A stretch of DNA of 64,000 nucleotides from Aurantiacibacter sediminis (GCF_016019885.1 NZ_JAEANY010000003.1:186001-250000), one strand, 5' to 3'; shown: positions 1 to 9,723, counted from the first letter of the stretch. Notes: generated from the letters alone by a model not told the origin. Numbers and translations: made by a program.

Positions 1-1334
<1,334 letters not shown>

Positions 1335-1426
1335 CTTGCCTGTTCGGCTCTCCTTTCTGTGATGTGATTGCATTTCGCTGAATGTGAAGCCTTGATCTTT
1401 GTAAATGAGCAGCGAATACTCGCGGC

Positions 1427-1783
1427 ATGAAAAAATGCATCATTGTCGTCGCCGCATTCGGCCTGAGTGCTTGCGCGACTGACCAAGCCCCGGTTTACGG
1501 TTCCGATAATCGCGTGGTCCAGCTTGGAAGCGGCACGCCAGCCGGTCGGCTGGGCACGCTCAATGGGTATGTCCTGCGCGTATCCGGCTCGCCGTTGTGT
1601 GACGATCCGGTCATCGAAGGGCGCACGATCCGCTGTTCGATCAGCGACATCACAGGGCCGGACTATGATTTCCGGTCGGCAGGGCCGCTCACGGGGTTCA
1701 CTGTGCAGGATGGCCAGAGGCGTGAGATTTGCATCAATCCGCGCTTGGAATTTTCCGGTGGGAGAGCATTCATCGATTGCTGA
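1427..1783 (+). CDS. Small putative lipoprotein of unknown function
   Basis: 118 residues. It opens with a lipoprotein signal: MKK, a hydrophobic stretch, then the lipobox LSAC with the acylated Cys at about residue 16. The mature part has three further Cys (including one before the stop and one in the LCDDP segment), so one disulfide is possible. No family recognised. It stands alone between ettA and a convergent MarC-type gene, with 16 nt between the two stops. The ATG at 1427 is the only good start that keeps the signal peptide. Function unknown. Confidence 0.72.
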   Translation: MKKCIIVVAAFGLSACATDQAPVYGSDNRVVQLGSGTPAGRLGTLNGYVLRVSGSPLCDDPVIEGRTIRCSISDITGPDYDFRSAGPLTGFTVQDGQRREICINPRLEFSGGRAFIDC

Positions 1784-1799
1784 CACGAACAAGCGGCAG

Positions 1800-2390
1800 T
1801 CAGGCTTGCATGAAATCCTTGAAGCCGGTCAATGCAAACTGCACACCCATAGCGATTACGATTAGGCCCATGTAACTTGTTACCACCTGTCTCGCGAGCC
1901 CGCCGTTCTTCGCGTTTTTGCTGAATTTCGCTGCGGCAAGCAAAACTGCCAGCAAGATGCCCATCACAATCCCGATGGCAATCAGGGTAACCAAGGAAAT
2001 ACTGCCGATCTGGTTCGATGCCGCTATCGTAATGACGCCCGTTATTGTACCCGGACTGGCCGCGAACAGGATTAGTGGCGTGATCGACGCATCGGCATGG
2101 CTTGTTTCGGAGTCCGGTGCCGCCTGAACGGACACCATCATGCGCGTGCCTATTGCCGCAAGCACCAATCCACCAGCAACGCTAAATGCCGGCAAGCTGA
2201 TGCCGAATAGCGCTAGAATGTTTCGCCCGGCGAAAGCGGCAACGCACAGAATAAGCGCGATTGCCAGCACGGCACCAATCGCTTCGGATATATTTCGTCC
2301 GGACTTGTGCGGGTCTCGCCCTTTCATAAAAAGCGCAAGACACATGGCCGGATTTACGAGCGCCAACAGAGTAATTGTGGCCTGAACCAT
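1800..2390 (-). CDS. MarC-family integral membrane protein
   Basis: About 196 residues with six hydrophobic segments, a start of the type 'LLALVNPAMCLALFMKG', and a central Ser/Thr/Gly-rich loop, matching the MarC/UPF0056 family (NAAT-type inner-membrane proteins whose substrates are mostly uncertain). I chose the ATG at 2390 because AGGTGG lies about 5 nt upstream. A GTG at 2399 would add three residues. The next gene on the same strand (2441-2614) lies 50 nt upstream, so the two could be co-transcribed. The family call is fairly secure; no substrate can be assigned. Confidence 0.8.
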   Translation of the reverse strand: MVQATITLLALVNPAMCLALFMKGRDPHKSGRNISEAIGAVLAIALILCVAAFAGRNILALFGISLPAFSVAGGLVLAAIGTRMMVSVQAAPDSETSHADASITPLILFAASPGTITGVITIAASNQIGSISLVTLIAIGIVMGILLAVLLAAAKFSKNAKNGGLARQVVTSYMGLIVIAMGVQFALTGFKDFMQA

Positions 2391-2440
2391 CCCGTCCACC
2401 TAACTCGCTCCTGTCCGCAAACCCTTCGCCAGAAACCACG

Positions 2441-2614
2441 TCACGGAAGATTGGGCCAAATGATGTTGAGGACGGCGACGATTACCAGTGTAGCGAAGAA
2501 AATCCGCCAATCCCATTTGCGATGAGCACCAGGCTCGTCATTCCGGCGGATCAAGAAGACCGCGACTGCGATCAAGACAGCGGCGATTGCCGCATGTAGA
2601 AAATCGAATTCCAT
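2441..2614 (-). CDS. Small two-helix membrane protein
   Basis: 57 residues starting MEFDFLHAAIAAVLIAVAVF: an N-terminal hydrophobic helix, a short polar charged loop (RRNDEPGAHRKWDW), then a second hydrophobic helix and a WPNLP ending. GGAAG sits about 5 nt before the ATG at 2614. An in-frame ATG at 2662 would add 16 polar residues but has no clear ribosome site. No family recognised. It lies directly upstream of the MarC-type gene on the same strand. It is small, but the membrane-protein pattern and ribosome site support a real gene. Confidence 0.55.
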   Translation of the reverse strand: MEFDFLHAAIAAVLIAVAVFLIRRNDEPGAHRKWDWRIFFATLVIVAVLNIIWPNLP

Positions 2615-2857
2615 GTTCTTCCATTCGTGACGCAATATGAGAAACGTAGGTCGCGTCTGCACGGCCCGTCAATGGGCTTTTGAGTTCACCGCAAGAAGCT
2701 GCGAATCTCCGGTTTTCAGACGAACTTACTCCATCACAGGGCAAATTTGACTCCCCCCGCCCCCGTCCCCACATAGCGTGGTGAGGCGCCCGGTTCGCGG
2801 GTGCGTGTATCTGTCGGTGCTTTTCAGCATCGCGAACGCCAAATCCGAAGGAATTCC

Positions 2858-3295
2858 ATGACTACCCCAAACAGCGGCGACACTGTAACCATCGACTATA
2901 CCGTGAAGAAGACCGACGGCACCGTCGTCGGCAATACCGAGCAGACGGGTCCGCAGGACATCAAGCTCGGCGAAAACCAGATTTTCCCGCAGGTCGAAGA
3001 AGCTCTCAATTCGATGAGCGTGGGTGACGAGCAGACGGTCACCATCCCTTCCGACAATGCCTTCGGCCCGCGCCGGGACGACGCGATCGTCGACCTGCCG
3101 CGCACCAATCTTCCGGCAGAGCCCGCCCCGCAGCCCGGCATGCAGCTTCAGGCGCAGGGCCCCAACGGCCAGCCGGTGATCCTCACCATTCTCGAAGTTG
3201 GCGAGGAAACGGTGAAGGCAGATGGCAACCACCCGCTCGCCGGTGAAGACATCACTTTCGATGTGACCCTGCGCGAGATCAAGGCTGCCGCCTGA
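2858..3295 (+). CDS. FKBP-type peptidyl-prolyl cis-trans isomerase, SlyD-like
   Basis: 145 residues. It speeds proline isomerisation and probably acts as a cytoplasmic chaperone. Seen: an FKBP start (GDTVTIDYTVKKTDGTVV), the GPxDI-LG-x-F-x-VE-A-L core, and the insert-in-flap type region ending NHPLAGEDITFDV, which is a SlyD hallmark. The His/Cys-rich metal-binding tail of E. coli SlyD is absent. I took the ATG at 2858 with AAGGAAT just upstream; the frame stays open to 2801 but that extension is not FKBP-like. A terminator hairpin follows at 3309. Confidence 0.88.
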   Translation: MTTPNSGDTVTIDYTVKKTDGTVVGNTEQTGPQDIKLGENQIFPQVEEALNSMSVGDEQTVTIPSDNAFGPRRDDAIVDLPRTNLPAEPAPQPGMQLQAQGPNGQPVILTILEVGEETVKADGNHPLAGEDITFDVTLREIKAAA

Positions 3296-3308
3296 TTTCA
3301 AGCTGATG

Positions 3309-3333
3309 GGGGAGGTTTTCGGGCCTCCCCTTT
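3309..3333 (+). terminator. Rho-independent terminator after the FKBP gene
   Basis: Seven-bp GC stem (GGGGAGG at 3309-3315 pairing with CCTCCCC at 3324-3330), eight-base loop, followed by TTTC. It lies 13 nt after the stop of the FKBP gene and before the convergent HAD gene. Confidence 0.75.
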
Positions 3334-3369
3334 CGCATTCTAAATCTCGGCCCGCGCGAGGCCGATGCT

Positions 3370-4215
3370 TCACTCACCTTCGGATAATCGCCTGAGCGCC
3401 GCCCGTGCGGCCGCGCTGCGCGTCGCCTGTTTCAGGGTTTCGAGCAATTCCGATCCCTCGGTGAAATCGGGCGCGGCTAGGTTATCCACCCGCTCATCGG
3501 GCAATTGCTCTTCCGCAAAATCAAACCGGGCGCTCTCATTGATTGCTACCGCCAGACCGCCTGCATTGGTGATGAAACCGAAGGCGTCGAGGTCGCTCAA
3601 CCCATCTCCGATATAGACGACCTGATCGAGCGGCACGTGCATGTCCGCCTCTTCGAAATCGGGATCGTTGACTTGCGGCGAATTGGCGACATCCAGGGCG
3701 AGGCCCTTGGCATGCGCTTCGATATAGCGCGCCTTTTCCGGGTGGCCGATAATCCGCTTCATGCATACCGCATTGCCATCCGCATCGAAATAGAAGCTCC
3801 CTGCCCAGCTACGATCGAACACGTCGTTGACCTCGGTCCGCTCGATCATTTCGATATAGCCGGAGGACAGGATCACGAGCTCCACTTCGATTTCCGGCAA
3901 GATGTCCTTAGCCACGGCCGAGAGATGTTTTTTCACATCCAGCACGCCGTCATATAGCGCGATCTCGTTTGCGGCCTTGTCAAAGAATTTGCGGCTCAGC
4001 AATTCGCCGCGATCGCGCCCGCAATCGATCAGCGCCTGACCGCGCTTCAGAATGCCGTCCCAATTGTCGCCGAGCGGCGTGTTGTATGTCTCTTCCCACT
4101 CCTCGCGCTCCATCCCCCAGACGGCGCACATGGCATCGATAGTGTCGCTGGCGAGGGTTTTGTCGAAATCGAAAATCAGCGTGACGCGCGGAATATAGGG
4201 ATGAGTTGCTGCCAA
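3370..4215 (-). CDS. HAD-superfamily hydrolase (phosphoserine phosphatase-like)
   Basis: 281 residues. HAD motif I, DFDKT, puts the nucleophile Asp near residue 16 and the acid/base Asp near 18; motif II is in the VELVILSSGY strand; motif IV is IGDGLSDLDA. The GDGxSD form and alpha-helical cap resemble phosphoserine/phosphoethanolamine-type phosphatases, but the substrate is not clear. There is no ATG before the DFDKT motif. I chose TTG at 4215 because a strong TAAGGAGG lies 5 nt upstream; a second TTG at 4239 would add eight residues. Transcribed toward the FKBP terminator. The rare start with a near-perfect ribosome site suggests tuned initiation. Confidence 0.8.
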   Translation of the reverse strand: MAATHPYIPRVTLIFDFDKTLASDTIDAMCAVWGMEREEWEETYNTPLGDNWDGILKRGQALIDCGRDRGELLSRKFFDKAANEIALYDGVLDVKKHLSAVAKDILPEIEVELVILSSGYIEMIERTEVNDVFDRSWAGSFYFDADGNAVCMKRIIGHPEKARYIEAHAKGLALDVANSPQVNDPDFEEADMHVPLDQVVYIGDGLSDLDAFGFITNAGGLAVAINESARFDFAEEQLPDERVDNLAAPDFTEGSELLETLKQATRSAAARAALRRLSEGE

Positions 4216-4278
4216 AATCGCCTCCTTATACAGTTGCAATTTCTACGCATAGGTTAGGTTTTGGGTCCGTGACGCAGG

Positions 4279-5127
4279 CTATCGCTGGCGGCTCGCAGTC
4301 CAATCCGCGCCGCCGATGAAAGATATGGCGTCGCCCTCGACGCGGCCTTCCAGCAAGATTTCACCGTCGGGGGTGCTCACCAGGATGCTCAACCGATCGC
4401 CGCGCAACTCGGCAGTCATCGGGGCATTCTCGCCATTGAGCAGCGCCGTGCCACGCACGGTCTGGTAGTCCTGTTCGAAATTAAGCGTAAGCTCACCCTC
4501 GCCGATCTTCACCAGCCAGCGTCCGGCCACATCGGCGGGCACAATCCATGAGTAAACCGGATAGCCCACGACCCGTCGCTCCTCATCCGCAGGCCAGTCC
4601 CCCATATCGAAGCGATTGCTGACGATGCGCGTGCCGGGCGTCAGCTCAAGCAGGCGCGGGCGCAGATCCATATTAACGCTCGGCAGCAGGAACATGGTGA
4701 TGACATCGGCCTGATCGAGCGGCGTATCGAAGAGGTCCTGCTCACGGAATTTCACCCGGTCGGCAACGCCAAGGCTCTCGGCCCGGCTCCGCGCCTCTTC
4801 CACCAGCGCCGGATCGAGATCGACGCCCAGCCCGCTTGCCCCGCGATCCACGGCAGCCGCAAGCAGGATGCGCCCATCGCCCGTGCCCAGGTCGATAACG
4901 TAATCGTCCGGTCCGATATCGGCCATGTCCAGCATGGCCTGCACGGTAGGCGGGCGGGAAGACACATAGGGCACGTCGAGCTCAGGAATAAGACCCAGCC
5001 GCTCCCGCGTTGCGCTCGGATCGACGAAATAGGCACCTGCAAAAAGGATGCCGAGCGTCACTAAAGCCGCAGCGAGAATGCCTGCGGCCTTCCGGCCAAA
5101 GCCGCCACCTTCGTCCTCATCGATCAT
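4279..5127 (-). CDS. Membrane-anchored SAM-dependent methyltransferase
   Basis: 282 residues. A single hydrophobic helix (about residues 14-33) near the N terminus is followed by a Rossmann-type methyltransferase: VIDLGTGDGRILLAAA (SAM motif I), an acidic loop GVDLDP, REQDLFDTPL and VITMFLLPSVN. A C-terminal beta-rich part of about 70 residues follows the catalytic domain. The anchor and lack of other membrane segments suggest the enzyme sits at the cytoplasmic membrane. The substrate is unknown; the motif I and II pattern resembles small methyltransferases of the KMT-like '13 beta-strand' type. It is 63 nt upstream of the HAD gene on the same strand. Confidence 0.8.
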   Translation of the reverse strand: MIDEDEGGGFGRKAAGILAAALVTLGILFAGAYFVDPSATRERLGLIPELDVPYVSSRPPTVQAMLDMADIGPDDYVIDLGTGDGRILLAAAVDRGASGLGVDLDPALVEEARSRAESLGVADRVKFREQDLFDTPLDQADVITMFLLPSVNMDLRPRLLELTPGTRIVSNRFDMGDWPADEERRVVGYPVYSWIVPADVAGRWLVKIGEGELTLNFEQDYQTVRGTALLNGENAPMTAELRGDRLSILVSTPDGEILLEGRVEGDAISFIGGADWTASRQR

Positions 5128-5323
5128 GTCGTGCGAGCGCCTGCCATATGCGCGGTGCTTACCCCCTGCCGCTCCTCAGCGAAACTCCCGTCTATTTGCA
5201 ACACCGCACTTTCCTACAGAAGGATTGCTGCACTCAATGCAGGGCCTCATGAAAGAACACTCGCCCAAATCTCCAGCGACAAAGCTGAATTTTGCTCCCA
5301 GCACGCCGCTCCGATTTTTCCCG

Positions 5324-5351
5324 TCAGGACACTGTCACACCTGTCACACCC
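5324..5351 (-). repeat. 28-bp dispersed element, copy 1 (tandem GTGTGACAG core)
   Basis: Read on the minus strand this is GGGTGTGACAGG, then TGTGACAG, then TGTCCTGA: two tandem GTGTGACAG units. An identical 28-base copy lies at 29544-29571 on the plus strand. This copy begins 29 nt after the stop codon of the minus-strand flavin oxidoreductase gene (stop ends at 5381) and reads in the same direction as that gene. Confidence 0.85.
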
Positions 5352-5380
5352 CCTGGCTCCAAACCGTTGATAAGGCACGC

Positions 5381-5956
5381 TTAAGGAGTGATCCAGCGTC
5401 CTACACCGCTGTTCATGTTGATGACTGCCCGGCGGTGTCCATCATTGCTGAGGAAGAACCAGTCCACTTCCGCAAGCGTTACCAGCAGCACAGCAAAGTG
5501 TTCACGCGCCGGGGCGACCTGATCGTTGGTTGGTTGCTGGCCTTCGATCCAGTCGGGAAGGCCGCTCGATGGCTCATCGGATTGCGTGCCCGGGCCATCG
5601 CCCAGATAGCAGCGGCGCGCGAAGTTGGTGCTCGCTTCCCATGCCGCATCGGCGATAGGGCCGTCGCGTTCGATCCGGCCGGTGCCGCGGCACCGCAGCT
5701 GGATCTTCGCCTCCTTGTCATAAAGCAGAACGCCGACCGGCGCCCCATCGCCGATTACAGAGCATTTGGGCGAACGCGCATCGGTGTGGAAGCGCAGCGT
5801 GTCAGTCGCGCGGTCGAAAGCGCGCAGCACCATCACCCGCGCATCGGCATCCGCTGTCGCGACAACGGGCGTGTGCATCGGGCTGTGGCGGCTGCTTGCA
5901 GCCTCTTCCAGCCGATTGGCTATGTCGTCGGCGATCTGTTCGAATGTCTCCTGCAC
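5381..5956 (-). CDS. Pyridoxamine 5'-phosphate oxidase-family flavin protein
   Basis: About 191 residues. The split-barrel FMN-binding fold is suggested by HTPVVATADADARVMVLRAFD, then LRFHTDARSPK, GVLLYDKEAKIQLRCRG and a W-containing end (EVDWFFLSNDGHRRAVI). This matches the PNPOx-like 'pyridoxamine phosphate oxidase family' of alphaproteobacteria rather than PdxH itself, which has a longer conserved C terminus. I took the GTG at 5956; a TTG at 5992 gives 203 residues. The 28-bp repeat lies just past its 3' end. The exact substrate is unknown. Confidence 0.72.
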   Translation of the reverse strand: MQETFEQIADDIANRLEEAASSRHSPMHTPVVATADADARVMVLRAFDRATDTLRFHTDARSPKCSVIGDGAPVGVLLYDKEAKIQLRCRGTGRIERDGPIADAAWEASTNFARRCYLGDGPGTQSDEPSSGLPDWIEGQQPTNDQVAPAREHFAVLLVTLAEVDWFFLSNDGHRRAVINMNSGVGRWITP

Positions 5957-6151
5957 CCGGCGACACCTGCCTGCTGTGAGAGCGCAGGGCAAGGCTTCAT
6001 TCGGTTCAGCAAACTAGTCCTAAACATGAACAAAGCCCCAACAGCGCGGTTCAGTTACGGGTCAGGCCGGTCCTGTAGAAAGGTGAGCAACACGAACGAA
6101 CTGGGGCCGCGACACTCGCAGCGGCATTGGTCAACACGAGGAGATGTTGCA

Positions 6152-7174
6152 ATGCGACTCGCTGACTTACTGAAAACAAGCGGCCTTGCTGCGATCGGCG
6201 TCATGATGCTGGCGCCTCTGGCTCCGGCCACAGCGGCGTCTGCTTTAGGCGCTGAGAGCGCGGCAGAACAACAGCGCGGGGATCGCGCTGATCGACAGGA
6301 CAGGCGACGCGATCGTGCGCGCGGTGAAGGCCGACGTGGCAATCGCGATGCCCGCAATGACAGGCGAGGAGATCGCGGCGAACGCGCTGCGCCCCGCCAG
6401 CGCCGTGCAGACAGCAATGGTGGTGGACGCCGCCGCAATGCCGAGCCGGACATGAGGCGTCCTGCCGCTGTCGCTCCGGCGCGCGCCGTTGGCGAACGTG
6501 TCCGTGATAGCGTCGGCTCGAACCGCGGCGATGCTCGCCAGGATCGCCGCGCCGACCGGCGAGATCGCTATCGTGACAACCGCGGGGACCGCCGGGCCGA
6601 CCGTCGTGATCGGTACCGCGACAACCGCGGGGACCGCCGGGCCGACCGTCGTGATCGTTATCGCGACCAGCGCGGAGACTATCGCCGTGACAGGCGCGCG
6701 GACCGCCGCGATCGCTACCGTGATCAGCGCGGAGACTACCGCCGTGACCGCTATCGGGATCGTCGCGATTACCGCCGCGATGGTCGCGACTACCGCCGGG
6801 ATCGCTACAATTATCGCGATGGCTACCGTGCGGGTCGCCGTGAAGCTCGGCGCGATTATCGCCGGTGGAACAGGCATAATTGGCGGCAGAACCGCCGCTA
6901 TAACTGGAACCGGTATCGTTACAACAATCGCAGCCACTTCAGCCTCGGCCGGTATTACGCGCCCTATCGCGGGTATCGCTATCGCCGACTGAATGTCGGG
7001 TTCTTCCTCGATCGCCTGTTCTTCGGTGATCGCTACTGGATCAACGATCCGTGGAGCTATCGCCTGCCAGACGTCTACGGCCCCTATCGCTGGGTGCGCT
7101 ACTATGACGATGTGGTGCTGGTGGACATTTACACCGGTGAAGTGGTCGACGTGATCCACGACTTCTTCTGGTAA
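6152..7174 (+). CDS. RcnB-like periplasmic protein with Arg/Asp-rich tandem repeats
   Basis: 340 residues. A signal peptide (MRLADLLKTSG then a hydrophobic core ending PATAASA) leads to about 200 residues made almost wholly of Arg, Asp, Gly, Asn and Tyr. Residues about 130-190 contain a 15-residue repeat (DRRDRYRDNRGDRRA). The last 60 residues (LPDVYGPYRWVRYYDD, then VLVDIYTGEVVDVI) match the RcnB-family C-terminal domain, linked in E. coli to nickel/cobalt homeostasis. The frame is open back to 5048, but the ATG at 6152 follows GAGGAG and begins the signal peptide. A strong terminator follows at 7215. Confidence 0.75.
   Translation: MRLADLLKTSGLAAIGVMMLAPLAPATAASALGAESAAEQQRGDRADRQDRRRDRARGEGRRGNRDARNDRRGDRGERAAPRQRRADSNGGGRRRNAEPDMRRPAAVAPARAVGERVRDSVGSNRGDARQDRRADRRDRYRDNRGDRRADRRDRYRDNRGDRRADRRDRYRDQRGDYRRDRRADRRDRYRDQRGDYRRDRYRDRRDYRRDGRDYRRDRYNYRDGYRAGRREARRDYRRWNRHNWRQNRRYNWNRYRYNNRSHFSLGRYYAPYRGYRYRRLNVGFFLDRLFFGDRYWINDPWSYRLPDVYGPYRWVRYYDDVVLVDIYTGEVVDVIHDFFW
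6575..6657 (+). repeat. In-frame 45-bp tandem repeat inside the RcnB-like gene
   Basis: Two copies of a 38-base block (6575-6612 and 6620-6657) are identical, with a period of 45 bases, i.e. 15 codons. More diverged copies follow to about 6760. The period is a multiple of three, so changes in copy number keep the frame. Confidence 0.85.
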
Positions 7175-7214
7175 GGCCTATCAACTGATTGCCGGAGCGA
7201 GTGGCCGGCAAGAG

Positions 7215-7243
7215 CCCCCCGTTGCGCAAGCAGCGGGGGGTTT
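7215..7243 (+). terminator. Strong Rho-independent terminator after the RcnB-like gene
   Basis: An 11-bp stem (CCCCCCGTTGC at 7215-7225 with GCAGCGGGGGG at 7230-7240, one G-T wobble), a GCAA tetraloop and TTT after it. Confidence 0.85.
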
Positions 7244-7290
7244 CGCGTTCATCCCACAATTGAGGCTTGCCTACAGACGGCGGCAATGGA

Positions 7291-7989
7291 ATGGCTGTCA
7301 GCAAGATGAGCGAAACGAAGCAAAGCAAATTTGCGCCCAACGCCGATCAGCCGGGGCTGAAAAGCATCGGCAGGCGCGTGCGTGAACGGCTGTCGGACAA
7401 TCCGGCTGCCTACAAAGTGCCTGCGGACGACATTGAGCTTTACGCCGTGGGCGATTTCATGACGCCTGCCGAATGCGCGAAGATGATGGAGCTGATCGAT
7501 GCCACCGCGCGGCCCAGCGTCGTGTTCGACATCGACTATTCGGAAGGATACCGCACCAGCTATTCCGGCGATGTCGATCCCTACGATCCCTTCGTAAAGA
7601 AGATCAGCCGCCGGATTGACGATCTGATCGGCGTAGAATCCGAATTCGGTGAGACGATCCAGGGCCAGCGCTATATGCCCGGGCAAGAATTCCAGCCGCA
7701 TCATGACTGGTTCCACCCGGACACCAGCTATTGGGAACACGAAATGAGCCGCGGCGGACAGCGCAGCTATACTACCATGGTCTTTCTCAATGATGTCGAA
7801 GCCGGCGGGACGACCGATTTCATCGATATCGGCATCTCGATCGAGCCCAAACCCGGTGTGCTGCTCGCATGGAACAACGCCAAGCCCGATGGAACGACCA
7901 ATCCGATGACAATGCATGCGGGCCGCCCCGTTCAGCAGGGTAGCAAATACATCATTACCAAGTGGTATCGCACCAAAACCTGGACGTAG
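7291..7989 (+). CDS. 2-oxoglutarate/Fe(II)-dependent oxygenase, prolyl 4-hydroxylase-like
   Basis: 232 residues. A P4Hc-type dioxygenase: the iron triad is visible as HxD in QPHHDWF and the distal His in MTMHAGRPV, with the 2OG-binding basic residue in KYIITKWYR. The jelly-roll strands (YTTMVFLNDVEAGGTTDF, then GVLLAWNN) fit the bacterial prolyl hydroxylase group. The substrate is unknown. ATGs at 7291 and 7306 are both possible; I used the first. It converges with lysK, the two stops being 7 nt apart with no terminator. Confidence 0.85.
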   Translation: MAVSKMSETKQSKFAPNADQPGLKSIGRRVRERLSDNPAAYKVPADDIELYAVGDFMTPAECAKMMELIDATARPSVVFDIDYSEGYRTSYSGDVDPYDPFVKKISRRIDDLIGVESEFGETIQGQRYMPGQEFQPHHDWFHPDTSYWEHEMSRGGQRSYTTMVFLNDVEAGGTTDFIDIGISIEPKPGVLLAWNNAKPDGTTNPMTMHAGRPVQQGSKYIITKWYRTKTWT

Positions 7990-7996
7990 GCCGCCC

Positions 7997-9628
7997 CTAG
8001 CGCGCGAGAGCCTCGGCGATCAGTTTGCGCGTGTTCTCGACACCGTAAAGCGCGATGAAGCTGCCCATCCGTGGTCCTTGTGAGGAGCCGAGCAGCGTCT
8101 CGTACTGCGCCTTGAACCAGTCTCGCAGGTTGTCGAAACCGAATGTCTGATCCTTGCCGATCTCGTAAACGATGGTCTGCAAGTCCTCGGAAGGCATATC
8201 GGTGGGCACATCGGCAAGACGAGCATCGAGCGCCTTGAGCGCCTCTGCCTCATTGACTTCCGGAGCGCGCTTGACCATGGTCGGGGCGATGAAATCGCGG
8301 TTATAGGCGAGCGCACGGTCCACCAGCACGTCTAGAGCAGGATGCGCTTCGGGATCGGCGTTCTCGACATAATTGCCGAGATAGGACCACACCTGATCCT
8401 TGTCCGCCTCTGCGCCCAGCACGCCGACCAGATTGAGGAGCAGGCCATAGGTGACGGGCAGCGTATCGCCCGACCCGACCGGAGGTTGCGAACCGGTGGG
8501 ATCCTTGATCCGCAGCAGGTTCCACACCGGATTGCCGAGCTGCTTGTCGATATCCTGATCCGGAATGCGCTCACGGAACTGCCAATAGTCATCGACCGCG
8601 CGCGGAATCACGCCGGTGTGCAGCTGCTTCGCGCTTTTGGGATTGGGGAAGATGTAGAAGCCCAGGCTCTCTTCAGTGCCGTAGGTCAGCCATTCTTCGA
8701 TCGTCAGGCCATTGCCCTTCGACTTGGAAATTTTCTCGCCCTTCTCGTCTAGGAAGAGCTCGTAAATCAGGCCCTCAGGCTTACGACCGCCAAGCACCTT
8801 GGCGATCTTACCAGACTGAATGCCGGTATCGGTCAGGTCCTTGCCGTACATTTCGTAATCGACGCCAAGGGCCACCCAGCGCATTGCGAAATCGACTTTC
8901 CATTGCAGCTTGGCCATGCCGCCGAGCGCGCTCTGCTCGATCACCGCGCCGTCTTCATCGGTGAAGCGGATCGTGCCCGCATCGGCGTCGACGACTTCGA
9001 CGGGCACTTGCAACACATGTCCTGTCGCAGGGCTGATCGGCATGATCGGCGAGTAGGTTGCCGCGCGCTCGGCCCGCAGCGTCGGGAGCATGATGTCGAG
9101 AATCGCCTGATTGTTGCGCAGCACACCACGCAGGGCATCATCGAAAGCACCAGAGTTATACTTGTCGCTCGCCGCGATGAATTCATAGTCAAAGCCAAAG
9201 CGATCAAGGAATTCGCGCAGCATCGCATTGTTATGCGCGGCAAAGCTTTCATACTTCTCGAACGGGTCGGGGATGCGGCTCAGCGGCTTGTGGAGGTTTC
9301 CCTCGAGCAGAGCCTTGTTCGGCACATTGTCCGGCACTTTGCGCAGGCCGTCCATATCATCGCTGAAAGCTACAAGCCGAGTGGGCGCAGGATTGCCATC
9401 CTCATCAGAGGCGACGATCTCGTAAGCCTTGCGGACAAGCGTGGTGCGCAGCACTTCTTGGAATGTGCCGATATGCGGGAGGCCCGATGGGCCATAGCCG
9501 GTCTCAAACAGTACCGGTTCACCACTGGGCTTGCCGTCACGATACCGTTTGAACAGCCGCTGAGCCTCCTGAAAGGGCCAGGCCTTGGAATTGCGAGCAG
9601 CGGTGATGAGATCGGTACTGAAAGTCAT
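7997..9628 (-). CDS. lysK: Lysyl-tRNA synthetase, class I
   Basis: 543 residues. Charges tRNA-Lys with lysine. It is the class I form, usual in alphaproteobacteria and archaea, not the class II LysS. Seen: the HIGH-type motif PHIG near residue 51 (in GYGPSGLPHIGTFQE) and the KMSKS-type loop KISKSKGNG near residue 300, followed by an alpha-helical anticodon-binding C terminus. The ATG at 9628 starts MTFSTDLITAARNSKAWPF; the frame stays open to 9814 but the upstream part overlaps the divergent mscS gene and is not conserved in type. Confidence 0.95.
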   Translation of the reverse strand: MTFSTDLITAARNSKAWPFQEAQRLFKRYRDGKPSGEPVLFETGYGPSGLPHIGTFQEVLRTTLVRKAYEIVASDEDGNPAPTRLVAFSDDMDGLRKVPDNVPNKALLEGNLHKPLSRIPDPFEKYESFAAHNNAMLREFLDRFGFDYEFIAASDKYNSGAFDDALRGVLRNNQAILDIMLPTLRAERAATYSPIMPISPATGHVLQVPVEVVDADAGTIRFTDEDGAVIEQSALGGMAKLQWKVDFAMRWVALGVDYEMYGKDLTDTGIQSGKIAKVLGGRKPEGLIYELFLDEKGEKISKSKGNGLTIEEWLTYGTEESLGFYIFPNPKSAKQLHTGVIPRAVDDYWQFRERIPDQDIDKQLGNPVWNLLRIKDPTGSQPPVGSGDTLPVTYGLLLNLVGVLGAEADKDQVWSYLGNYVENADPEAHPALDVLVDRALAYNRDFIAPTMVKRAPEVNEAEALKALDARLADVPTDMPSEDLQTIVYEIGKDQTFGFDNLRDWFKAQYETLLGSSQGPRMGSFIALYGVENTRKLIAEALAR

Positions 9629-9723
9629 GCTTTGCGCATTGCCCAAAGGAAGCGATTTCGCAAGTGCGAAACGATTCGGAACCCTCGCCGCAAAATCACG
9701 TTGATCGCAAAACAAGATAATGA

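Noticed and set aside
5048-6151. Extension of the RcnB-like frame upstream to 5048
   Set aside because: It crosses the methyltransferase promoter region and the flavin gene on the other strand, with no ribosome site; the ATG at 6152 begins a clear signal peptide.
6575-6657. Regular repeats that could look like a CRISPR array
   Set aside because: The 45-bp period is in frame and the spacers are near-identical; there are no cas genes and the repeat codes for Arg/Asp residues.
6245-7159. Long minus-strand open frame (about 304 codons) opposite the RcnB-like repeat gene
   Set aside because: It has Ala/Val/Ile low-complexity caused by reading the Arg/Asp repeat backwards, no ribosome site, and no domain; the plus-strand gene has a signal peptide and family C terminus.
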